From the NCBI RefSeq assembly GCF_011742555.1, contig NZ_JAAQQR010000004.1:433362-497361 (forward strand): DNA of 64,000 nt, in the 5' to 3' direction. A model generated the notes under the pieces. The model was not told the origin of the DNA and ran no database searches. It saw only the letters and a program-made list of their open reading frames with translations. Shown here piece by piece: positions 28,934-36,408 of the stretch. Made by a program: the position numbers and the translations under genes. The stretch comes from Luteibacter jiangsuensis (lineage in GTDB: Bacteria > Pseudomonadota > Gammaproteobacteria > Xanthomonadales > Rhodanobacteraceae). Position 1 is the stretch's first letter. Each line of letters starts with the position of its first letter.

Positions 28934-29944
28934 ATGAAAGCCATCGTCTACACCCAACACGGCCTGCCCATCCAGGACCCCCGTTCCCTCGTCGAGATGG
29001 ACCTGCCCAAGCCCGTGGCGACCGGCCGTGACCTGCTCGTTGCCGTGAAGGCCGTGTCGGTCAACCCGGTGGACACGAAGGTGCGCAATGGCATGGCCAC
29101 GGCGGAGCCGCGTGTGCTCGGCTTCGACGCGGTCGGCACCGTGGCCGCGGCCGGCCCCGAGGTCACGCTCTTCAAGGAGGGCGACGAGGTCTACTACGCC
29201 GGCTCGCTCATCCGCCCGGGCAGCAATGCGCAGTTCCAGCTCGTTGACGAACGCATCGTCGGCCACAAGCCGCGCACGCTCGACGACGCGCACGCCGCCG
29301 CGCTTCCGCTCACGTCACTGACGGCGTGGGAAATGCTGTTCGACCGGCTGAAGATCGCCGAGGGCGGCAACGCGGGCGAAACGCTCCTTGTGATCGGTGC
29401 CGGCGGCGGCGTCGGTTCCATACTCGTGCAGCTGGCGCGCCGGCTGACGAAGCTGACCGTCGTCGGCACGGCATCGCGCAAGGAAACGGCCGACTGGGTT
29501 CGCGAGCTGGGCGCGCACCAGGTCATCGATCACGGCAAGCCGCTGGGTCCGCAACTCGAAGCGCTCGGCATCGCACAGGTGGACCACGCGATCGGCCTCA
29601 CGCACAGCGACGACTACTTCGACCAGATCGTGGAGCTCATGAAACCGCAGGGCCAGTTCGGCCTCATCGACGACCCGAAATCGCTCGACGTCACCAAGCT
29701 GAAGCGCAAGTCGATCTCCCTGCATTGGGAGTCGATGTTCACGCGCTCCACCTACCAGACGCCGGACATGGCGGAGCAGCACCGGATCCTCGACCGGGTG
29801 GCGGCGCTCATCGACGACGGCACGTTGCGCACCACGCTGGGCGAGCACTTCGGCAGCATCACCGCGGAAAACCTGCGGAAGGCGCACGAGCTCATCGAAA
29901 GCCACAAGGCGAAGGGCAAGATCGTGCTCGAAGGTTTCGCGTAA
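28934..29944 (+). CDS. Zinc-independent MDR alcohol dehydrogenase / quinone reductase
   Basis: This 336-residue medium-chain dehydrogenase/reductase has a GroES-like N-terminal domain (1-125) and a Rossmann domain with nucleotide motif GAGGGVGS (155-162). The structural-zinc cysteine cluster is absent, as in the quinone-reductase branch often annotated as zinc-binding alcohol dehydrogenase family protein. It probably reduces quinones or enones with NADPH. It ends four bases before the convergent stop of the hybrid kinase gene. Substrate is unknown. Confidence 0.87.
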   Translation: MKAIVYTQHGLPIQDPRSLVEMDLPKPVATGRDLLVAVKAVSVNPVDTKVRNGMATAEPRVLGFDAVGTVAAAGPEVTLFKEGDEVYYAGSLIRPGSNAQFQLVDERIVGHKPRTLDDAHAAALPLTSLTAWEMLFDRLKIAEGGNAGETLLVIGAGGGVGSILVQLARRLTKLTVVGTASRKETADWVRELGAHQVIDHGKPLGPQLEALGIAQVDHAIGLTHSDDYFDQIVELMKPQGQFGLIDDPKSLDVTKLKRKSISLHWESMFTRSTYQTPDMAEQHRILDRVAALIDDGTLRTTLGEHFGSITAENLRKAHELIESHKAKGKIVLEGFA

Positions 29945-29948
29945 CCCC

Positions 29949-31892
29949 CTAGTCGAGCATCGCGCGGATCCGGCCCAGCAGCATGTCGATTTCAAAGGGC
30001 TTGGAAATCATGTCGGTGCCCCGGGCAAGGAAGCGCGATCGCTCCATCGCGTTCTCCGCGTAGCCGGTCATGAACAACACCGGCAACGTGGGGCGCCACG
30101 CACGGGCGGCTTCCGCCAGTTCGCGGCCGTCCATGCCGGGCATGCCGATGTCGGTCAGCAAGAGGTCCACCGGGTCGTCGCCGCGCAGCATGCGTAGCGC
30201 CTGATGCGTATCGCCGGTGGCCGTGCAGACGTAACCGGCCTCGGTCAGCACCTCGGCCACGAGCTGGCGCAGGGAGTCGGTGTCTTCGACCAGAAGGATG
30301 CGCTCCCCACGCCCACCCGATATCGACTCCTGCGGAGGCAGATCGGTCTCCACCTCCCGTTCGCTGGCAGGCAAGAGTATGGAAACATCGGTGCCGCGCC
30401 CCACGGTGCTCCTGATGCGGGCATCGCCACCGGACTGGCGCGCGAAGCCGTAGATCATAGAAAGTCCGAGCCCCGTGCCCTGCCCCAGCGGTTTCGTGGT
30501 GAAGAACGGTTCGAACACCTTCTCCAGGAAACTCGCGTCGATACCCGAACCGTTGTCGGACACGGTGAGCTTCACGTAGTCGCCGTCGGCCAGGGAGGGG
30601 TCGCGCTCGATGTGCTGGCGCCGCGTCCGCACGCGAATGACTCCGCCGTCCGACATGGCGTCGCGCGCGTTGATCACGAGGTTGATCACCGCGTTTTCGA
30701 GCTGGTTCGCGTCGACGTCGGCCACGACCGGCATCGGCTCCAGGTCGAATTCCAGCACGATGCGTTCGCCGAGCGTGCGCCGCAGCATATCGTCAAGGGA
30801 ACGGATGCTCTGATTCACGTCCGTCGCCTTCGCGTCCAGCGGCTGCTGGCGAGCGAAGGCCAGCAGGCGATGCGTCAACGAGGCCGCGCGGCGAGCGGAG
30901 CCGAGCGCCGCGTCGGCGAAGCGCTGGAGTTTCTCCGGCTGTCCGCTTTCGAGCTGACGATTGATCAGGTCGATGCCGGTAATGATGCTGGTGAGCAGAT
31001 TGTTGAAGTCGTGGGCGATACCACCGGTGAGCTTGCCCAGCGCGTCCATTTTCTGCGCCTGCAGCAACTGCGACTCCGTGCGCTCACGCTCGGCGATCTC
31101 GATGGCGAGCCGGTTGTGCGCGCTGTCGATCCTCTGCAGCTGGTCGCGTTCGCGGCGCCGTTGCTCGGTCACGTCCTCCACGAACACGAGACCGGCCTCG
31201 TCGCGATAGGGGGTGACGCGCCATTCCGTCTCGCGCGTTCCGTTGCGCGACCGCATGCACAGGATGCCGCGCCAACGCTGCTTGGTGGCCAGGTTGCAAC
31301 GCATCTGCTCGAGGTCGCCGTCCTGCCCCGGCTCGAAGCACGGGGCGAGGTCGCCTTCGTGACCGGCGTCCTCGAGCAGGCGGTCGAAGGCCGCGTTGCT
31401 GTCGAGGATGCGCAGTTGTCCGTCCACCACCGCGATGGGTGCGGCGATGTTCGTGAAGATTTCCCGGAAACGGGCTTCCGCCGCGCGCAGCGCGTCTTCC
31501 GCGTTGCGCACGCGAATCAAAGTGCGCAGCGTGGCCAGCAATACGTCCGGGTCCACCGGGTGGATCAGGTAAGCGTCGGCGCCGTTGTCGAGCCCGGTGA
31601 TGAGATCGCCCGTGTCGATGGACGCCGCGGATACGTGCACCACCGGCAGCAACATGGTCTCCGGCGACTCGCGCAGGCGCCGCACGACGTCGAACCCGCT
31701 CATGTCCGGCAGGTTCACGTCGAGGATCAGCGCGGCGAATTCGCGCGTGGCGAGCTCGTGCAGGCCGTCGGCGCCCGTGCCAGCCTCCACTGCTTCGTAG
31801 CCATGCCGTTCCACGGTGCGACGCATCGCGTAACGCGTCGCCGCATTGTCGTCGACGATCAGAAGACGGCTATTCCGCGGCATGGGTTTCAT
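29949..31892 (-). CDS. Hybrid histidine kinase (REC-PAS-HisKA-HATPase-REC)
   Basis: This 647-residue soluble protein has an N-terminal receiver (residues 8-125, acceptor D58 in ILDVNLPD), a PAS domain (140-245), HisKA with H294 in GGIAHDFNNLL, HATPase (SDNGSGI, GTGLGLSM) and a C-terminal receiver (530-647) with TDIGMPGMDG. There is no membrane segment. In the first receiver the usually invariant Lys before Pro is His (YLIHPVDP), which may alter its switching; the second receiver keeps Lys (ISKPFE). It is the last gene of the stressosome operon and overlaps the preceding kinase gene by 23 bases. It has no DNA-binding output, so phosphate probably passes on to another protein, perhaps the single-domain receiver at 35481-35834. 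Confidence 0.9.
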   Translation of the reverse strand: MKPMPRNSRLLIVDDNAATRYAMRRTVERHGYEAVEAGTGADGLHELATREFAALILDVNLPDMSGFDVVRRLRESPETMLLPVVHVSAASIDTGDLITGLDNGADAYLIHPVDPDVLLATLRTLIRVRNAEDALRAAEARFREIFTNIAAPIAVVDGQLRILDSNAAFDRLLEDAGHEGDLAPCFEPGQDGDLEQMRCNLATKQRWRGILCMRSRNGTRETEWRVTPYRDEAGLVFVEDVTEQRRRERDQLQRIDSAHNRLAIEIAERERTESQLLQAQKMDALGKLTGGIAHDFNNLLTSIITGIDLINRQLESGQPEKLQRFADAALGSARRAASLTHRLLAFARQQPLDAKATDVNQSIRSLDDMLRRTLGERIVLEFDLEPMPVVADVDANQLENAVINLVINARDAMSDGGVIRVRTRRQHIERDPSLADGDYVKLTVSDNGSGIDASFLEKVFEPFFTTKPLGQGTGLGLSMIYGFARQSGGDARIRSTVGRGTDVSILLPASEREVETDLPPQESISGGRGERILLVEDTDSLRQLVAEVLTEAGYVCTATGDTHQALRMLRGDDPVDLLLTDIGMPGMDGRELAEAARAWRPTLPVLFMTGYAENAMERSRFLARGTDMISKPFEIDMLLGRIRAMLD

Positions 31893-32721
31893 CCATCGGT
31901 AGTTTCAAGGGCAGCACCACATGGAAGACGGACCCCGCGCCCGGAGTGCTTGCCACGCCCACCTCGCCACCCAGCAGGTGCGCGAACTGCCGGCACAGCG
32001 AAAGCCCGAGCCCGGTGCCGCGCAGGCGCTTCTGCAATGGCGAGTCCACCTGGGTGAAATCCTCGAACAGGGAATCCTGCAACTCGGGCGGGATGCCGAT
32101 GCCCGTGTCGCTCACGGCAAAGCGCATGCGACCGTCGTCTTCCAGGTGGGCCGATACGCGAACCTCGCCCCGGGGCGTGAATTTCAATGCGTTGGAAATG
32201 AAGTTGCGCAGGATCTGGGCGAGCTTCTTGTCGTCGGTGTACAGCCGGGGCATGTTCTCCGGTTCCTCGAAGATGAGGTCGGCCTCGGTGGCATCCATGA
32301 TGGGACGGAACATGCCACGCAACGCCGAGAACAGATCCATCAGTTCGAACCATGCGGGCGAGATCGTGATGCGCCCTGCCTCGACCTTCGCCAGGTCGAG
32401 GAGGTCGTCCACCATGTCGCTGAGTTCGCGAGCGGCGCTCGCCACGAAGGCGACCTGCTTGTGTTGTTCCACCCCGAGCGCGCCATCGAGTTCGTCCGCG
32501 AGCAGGCGCGCGATGCTGAGGATCGAGCCCAGCGGCGTGCGAAACTCGTGGCTCATGTAGGAAAGGAAGCGGCTCTTCAGTTCCGAGGCCTGGCGAAGCT
32601 GTTCAGCCTGCTTGTCCAGCTCCGCGTAGAGCGCGAGCACACCCTGGTTGGTTTCCTCCAACTCCGCGCGAAGCCCTGCGCTCTCGGCGCGCAACCGCTC
32701 CAATTCGTTGTTTTCGCTCAT
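31870..32721 (-). CDS. Soluble histidine kinase with N-terminal coiled coil
   Basis: This 283-residue kinase has no sensor domain. An N-terminal coiled coil (residues 1-48) is followed by HisKA with H58 in YMSHEFRTPL and an HATPase domain with SDTGIGI and GTGLGLSL. The input probably comes through protein contact, most simply from the upstream stressosome proteins. Its ATG overlaps the stop of the phosphatase gene by four bases (ATGA), and its 3' end overlaps the hybrid kinase gene. Receivers for its phosphate could be those of the hybrid kinase or the divergent receiver protein. Confidence 0.88.
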   Translation of the reverse strand: MSENNELERLRAESAGLRAELEETNQGVLALYAELDKQAEQLRQASELKSRFLSYMSHEFRTPLGSILSIARLLADELDGALGVEQHKQVAFVASAARELSDMVDDLLDLAKVEAGRITISPAWFELMDLFSALRGMFRPIMDATEADLIFEEPENMPRLYTDDKKLAQILRNFISNALKFTPRGEVRVSAHLEDDGRMRFAVSDTGIGIPPELQDSLFEDFTQVDSPLQKRLRGTGLGLSLCRQFAHLLGGEVGVASTPGAGSVFHVVLPLKLPMDETHAAE

Positions 32722-33731
32722 GGAATCGTCCCAAGGCGCGCGGCCAGGATGGTGACGTCGTCGCGGCCCCGGTTGAAGTCCCGGTGCAGCAGTGCGGTGA
32801 CCACGGCGGGATGACGCGACGCCAGTCCGGGATAATCCCGGAGATTCCAGCGCGACATCAAGCCGTCGCTCCACATCAGCATCAATTTGCCCCCGACGCC
32901 GGGAAAATCGAAAGGCTGCGCGCGACGGGTCTGCACACCGACGATACCGGGATGGGACGCGAGGCCACGGGAACCATCCAGCGTGGCCAGGCTTCCCGCG
33001 ATGTTGCCGATGCCCGCATAGCGCAGGCTCCCCGCCTCCGCGTCGTACTGAGCGATAGCTACCGCACCGCCGCGCGTGCCTGCCATCGCCCCGTGCAATG
33101 TGCTCATGAGCTGCACCGGTTCGTCGAAGGCCTGGCCGGTAAATGCCGAGATGCCGGCCTGCGCGGCCTCATGGGCGGGCAGACCGTGACCGAGGCCGTC
33201 GACCACCAGGAACGAGCGCTTCGCGCCGCGCACCGCCATCGCCCATGCGTCGCCACAGACCGGTTCGCTTTCCATCGTCTGCTGAGTCGCCCCGAAAGCC
33301 AGGTCGGCCCGGCCGAAACCTTTCGGGTAGATGCGCGCCATGACCACCGAGCCGCGAGCATCGGCATACATGTCCATGACGTCGGCCTGGCGCGACACGG
33401 CACCCAACCCCTCGCCTCGCGTGCCGCCTGTCGAAAACCCGTCCGCGAGGCACTCGGCCAGGTTGAAACCGGGGCCACGATCGATGGCGACCACATCGAC
33501 ACCACGGGCACCGTCGCCTGGCACCACCGCCACGTGCACCGCGCCGGACGTCGCGTGCTTCAGCACATTCGTGGCGAGTTCGGTGGCGATCAACGCGACG
33601 CGCCCGCTATCGGTGTCGTCGAAACCGGCCTCGACGGCGGCCTGTTGCGCCACCCGGCGCGCCTGCCCGACCTGGGTCGGTTCCTCGACGGCGACGATGC
33701 GGGTTGTGGACCCGACGAAGGTCAGTTCCAT
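32718..33731 (-). CDS. RsbX/SpoIIE-like phosphatase with RsbT-type ATPase domain
   Basis: This 337-residue two-domain protein has an N-terminal GHKL ATPase domain (20-135) with N-box ELATN (N55) and DRGPGF. The C-terminal PP2C-type phosphatase (150-335) has acidic metal ligands in CGDAW (D161) and VVDGLGHG (D178). In stressosome modules this architecture follows rsbT and removes phosphate from RsbR and RsbS, resetting the complex (known for RsbX). The extra ATPase domain suggests it may also bind or phosphorylate an STAS partner. It overlaps rsbT by ten bases and the next kinase gene by four. Confidence 0.88.
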   Translation of the reverse strand: MELTFVGSTTRIVAVEEPTQVGQARRVAQQAAVEAGFDDTDSGRVALIATELATNVLKHATSGAVHVAVVPGDGARGVDVVAIDRGPGFNLAECLADGFSTGGTRGEGLGAVSRQADVMDMYADARGSVVMARIYPKGFGRADLAFGATQQTMESEPVCGDAWAMAVRGAKRSFLVVDGLGHGLPAHEAAQAGISAFTGQAFDEPVQLMSTLHGAMAGTRGGAVAIAQYDAEAGSLRYAGIGNIAGSLATLDGSRGLASHPGIVGVQTRRAQPFDFPGVGGKLMLMWSDGLMSRWNLRDYPGLASRHPAVVTALLHRDFNRGRDDVTILAARLGTIP

Positions 33732-34126
33732 TTGCAGATGGTGACGCGCGTTCCGACACCGGGAGTGCTTTCGAGAGAGAACTCGTCGACCAGGCGCTTC
33801 GCGCCGGTGAGGCCAAGGCCCAGACCGCCCCCCGACGTCCAGCCATCGGTCATCGCCAGCTTCATGTCCGCGATGCCGGGGCCCTCGTCGCGGAAGACGA
33901 GGCGCAGCCCACGGCGCGTACCTTCCTCGACGAACTCCCAGTCCATGTGGCCACCGCCGCCATAGATGACGGTATTGCGGGCAAGTTCGCTGGCCGCCGT
34001 GATCAGCTTGGTCTGGTCGACAAGCCGCAGGCCGCATTCGATGGCGAGCCTGCGAACCGTCTGGCGGGCGAGTACCACGTCTTGCTCGATGCTTATCGGT
34101 TGTGAGCCGTCCATGACGGCGCTCAT
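33722..34126 (-). CDS. rsbT: RsbT-like serine/threonine kinase
   Basis: This 134-residue GHKL-type kinase is the RsbT component of a stressosome. Motifs are the N-box SELARNTV (N51), DEGPGI (80-85) and the glycine-rich lid GGGLGLGL. In Bacillus, RsbT sits in the RsbR/RsbS complex, phosphorylates both on stress, then leaves to activate its target (RsbU there). Here no rsbU or sigma-B gene follows; the operon continues with a phosphatase and two histidine kinases, so RsbT probably signals to one of those. The four-base ATGA overlap with rsbS supports co-translation. Confidence 0.92.
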   Translation of the reverse strand: MSAVMDGSQPISIEQDVVLARQTVRRLAIECGLRLVDQTKLITAASELARNTVIYGGGGHMDWEFVEEGTRRGLRLVFRDEGPGIADMKLAMTDGWTSGGGLGLGLTGAKRLVDEFSLESTPGVGTRVTICKWN

Positions 34127-34485
34127 TGCGCGAGCACGCGTTCGCGCAACAGGCGCATGCCGCGCTCGACGTTCAGCGCGGTGCTTACTCCCGGGAGGGT
34201 CAGGCCCAGCTCCACCAGCGTGATGGCCACCGCGGGCTGCATGCCCACGAGCACGGTTTCGGCGTCCATGATCTTGGACAGCCCCGAGATGGTACCGATC
34301 ATGCGGCCGATGAAGGAGTCGACGATGTCGAGCGCCGATATGTCGATGAGGACGCCCTTCGATCCGTACCGGCTGATATGTTCGGACAGATCGTCCTGCA
34401 AGGTCAGCGCGAGCTGGTCGTGCATGTCGACCTGGATGGTGACGAGCAGGAACTCGCCCATGCGCAGGATGGGGATGCGGTCCAT
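34123..34485 (-). CDS. rsbS: RsbS-like STAS protein
   Basis: This 120-residue single STAS-domain protein is the structural core partner of RsbR in stressosomes. The phospho-acceptor serine is S50 in LIDISALDIVDS, equivalent to the site that RsbT phosphorylates in Bacillus RsbS. The ATG at 34485 begins the STAS domain (MDRIPILRMG); a longer in-frame reading overlaps the rsbR gene and is not family-like. It lies four bases after rsbR and overlaps rsbT. Confidence 0.92.
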   Translation of the reverse strand: MDRIPILRMGEFLLVTIQVDMHDQLALTLQDDLSEHISRYGSKGVLIDISALDIVDSFIGRMIGTISGLSKIMDAETVLVGMQPAVAITLVELGLTLPGVSTALNVERGMRLLRERVLAQ

Positions 34486-34489
34486 GGCG

Positions 34490-35344
34490 TCAATTGGCCT
34501 TGCTGACCGCGAAACCCGTGCGCTTGAGCGCGAGCTCCAGCGCGCCGGCCAGATTGGCCTTCGTGACGATGCCTTGCAGATCGATGCCAAGGTGGACGAT
34601 GGTCTGGGCGATCTGCGGGCGCACGCCGCTGATGATGGCATCGGCACCCATGAGGCGGATGGCCGTGACCGTCTTCAGGAGGTGCTGGGCCACCAGCGTG
34701 TCCACGGTGGGCACGCCGGTGATGTCGATAATGGCGATTTCCGCGCCCGTCTCGACGATACGCTGCAGCAGGGATTCCATGACCACCTGCGTGCGCTGCG
34801 AATCGAGGGTGCCGATCATCGGCAGTGCCAGCACGCCGTCCCACAGCTTCACCACGGGGGTAGAGAGTTCCAGCAACTCTTCCTGCTGGCGGGCGATGAC
34901 TTCCTCGCGGGACTTCTGGAACGTGCGAATGGTGTGCATGCCGAGCGCGTCGAGCAGCTCCGACACGGCCCAGACCTGGGGCGCCAGATCCGCCGGTTCG
35001 CTGGCATATTCCGCCTGGAGGAGATCGAACAGCGGTCGCTTCAGCGAAAAGATGAAGCTGGCTGTGCTCTGCGAGTCGAGACCTTGGAGGGCACGGCTGC
35101 GCGACAGGCGCTCGAGGAAGGTGCGCGTTTCGCTCCAGTCGTTGCCGGAGATGGAGGTGTCGCCCGCCCGCGCATTGCTCGCCAGAAGGCGCATGAATTC
35201 GCGTGTCTGGGCCTCGATCTCGGTGAGCGATACCCGGGCGTCACGCGAGACGCCGGTCGCGTCGAGATTGGCGGTCCAGTTGGCGAGCAGGCTGCCCTCG
35301 TTCTTGCGAATGACGTCGATCGTGCGCTGGGTCAGTGCGGTCAT
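34490..35344 (-). CDS. rsbR: RsbR-like stressosome sensor protein
   Basis: This 284-residue protein has an N-terminal globin-like RsbR_N domain (about 1-150), which forms the protruding turrets that sense stress, and a C-terminal STAS domain (160-280). Candidate phospho-acceptor threonines lie in IDITG (T209) and AQTIV (T248). Of the two N-terminal ATG codons, the second (35344) lies six bases after AGGGG and was chosen. No haem ligand can be assigned by eye. It is the first gene of a six-gene minus-strand operon, and its promoter must lie in the 136-bp gap shared with the divergent receiver gene. Confidence 0.9.
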   Translation of the reverse strand: MTALTQRTIDVIRKNEGSLLANWTANLDATGVSRDARVSLTEIEAQTREFMRLLASNARAGDTSISGNDWSETRTFLERLSRSRALQGLDSQSTASFIFSLKRPLFDLLQAEYASEPADLAPQVWAVSELLDALGMHTIRTFQKSREEVIARQQEELLELSTPVVKLWDGVLALPMIGTLDSQRTQVVMESLLQRIVETGAEIAIIDITGVPTVDTLVAQHLLKTVTAIRLMGADAIISGVRPQIAQTIVHLGIDLQGIVTKANLAGALELALKRTGFAVSKAN

Positions 35345-35480
35345 GGGCATCCCCTGGAAATCATTATGATGCGTGCGCCGTCTTCACAATGGAATAGCGC
35401 CGTGCAACCATCGTGTTGACGAACCCTTCACGCAGAAATCGCTATCTGCGTCGCCCATCATTTATTGCAGAGTCTGGTCC
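35345..35480. promoter_or_regulatory. Divergent promoter region, stressosome operon and receiver gene
   Basis: This 136-bp spacer is clearly more A/T-rich than the neighbouring genes (for example AAATCATTATGATG and CATCATTTATTGCAG). It must contain the promoter of rsbRST to the left and of the receiver gene to the right. I cannot pick -35/-10 elements with confidence. Confidence 0.5.
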
Positions 35481-35834
35481 ATGGCCATCGAACGTCCCCT
35501 CGTTGTCCTCCTTGTCGAGGACGATGACGCCATTCGAGAGATCACCTCGATGATCCTCGAAGGCGCGGGCCATGAAGTCCACGCCGTGCCCAACGGCGAT
35601 GCCGCCGAAAAATGGCTGGAAACCGGCAAGGCCGACGTGCTCTTCACCGACGTGCGCATGCCGGGCCGCGTCACTGGCGAAGTGCTGGCCCAGCGCCATG
35701 CTGACATGCCCGTGCTCGTGACCTCCGGCGAAGCCCGCGAGCAGCACGGTTGGCTGAAGGAGGGCATGGGCTATCTGCCCAAGCCCTACGACCGCCGGGC
35801 CCTGCTGGCCGCCCTGGAGCAGGTGGCGGCCTGA
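35481..35834 (+). CDS. Single-domain response regulator beside the stressosome operon
   Basis: This 117-residue receiver domain has an acidic pocket in LLVEDDDAIREI, phospho-acceptor Asp in VLFTDVRMPG and conserved Lys in LPKPYDRR. There is no output domain. Transcribed divergently from rsbR across 136 bp, it is a natural acceptor for the two orphan histidine kinases of that operon. The ATG at 35481 begins just ahead of the first strand of the fold; a 36-residue upstream extension was rejected. Partnership is inferred from position. Confidence 0.85.
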   Translation: MAIERPLVVLLVEDDDAIREITSMILEGAGHEVHAVPNGDAAEKWLETGKADVLFTDVRMPGRVTGEVLAQRHADMPVLVTSGEAREQHGWLKEGMGYLPKPYDRRALLAALEQVAA

Positions 35835-35843
35835 GAGACCCCG

Positions 35844-36227
35844 TCAGGCCTTGTCGATCACCCGGCAGATCTTGCCTTCGGCGAACCCGAATTCCGAGGT
35901 GCCGGTCATGTCGATGACCGTGCCGGCACGTGGCCCTTCGGGTATGTCCTCGGCTACCTCGCCGTGGAAATCGATTCCGACGACCAGCGTTTCGCCGCTC
36001 ACTTCCATTGCCGTGATCCTCTGTGTGCGCGAGGCGAACATCGCGGCACCTACCCGAGCCAGCTTCTCGAAGTCCGCCTTGCCATCCGTCGCCACGGCCA
36101 GCTGGCCGCCGGCATGGTGCTCGAAGCGCACGTCGTCCGATAGCGTGGCGAGCATGCCCTCGATGTCGAAGCGGTTATAGGCATTGATATAAGCCTCGAC
36201 AAGCGCCTGGCGCGCCGGATCGATCAT
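35844..36227 (-). CDS. SnoaL-like / NTF2-fold protein
   Basis: This 127-residue protein has the NTF2/SnoaL pattern: an N-terminal helix pair (VEAYINAYNRFDIEGMLATL) followed by a beta sheet with DVRFEHHAGG and GTSEFGFAEGKICRVID. Such proteins include ketosteroid-isomerase-like enzymes and many of unknown role. A catalytic Asp/His pair cannot be assigned with certainty. The ATG at 36227 gives the family length. It is convergent with the receiver gene. Confidence 0.8.
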   Translation of the reverse strand: MIDPARQALVEAYINAYNRFDIEGMLATLSDDVRFEHHAGGQLAVATDGKADFEKLARVGAAMFASRTQRITAMEVSGETLVVGIDFHGEVAEDIPEGPRAGTVIDMTGTSEFGFAEGKICRVIDKA

Positions 36228-36408
36228 GTGCGGCTCCCTGGAGAACGAAGACGAAGGTCCAGGCCGATAGTACACAGGCGCAGGGGTGTCCGCCGTGTCC
36301 GCCCCATTGTCCGTGGACGGTTGTCGCGAGGCCTTGGCGCCAGGCGTGGCACGGACGTACCGCATGGCCCGCGACTTGCTACCGCCTCCGCATTCACAAG
36401 GAGCGGCC

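Noticed and set aside
34123..34647. A longer rsbS reading of 174 residues
   Set aside because: The first 54 residues overlap rsbR in another frame and lack STAS similarity; the 120-residue start gives the family length.
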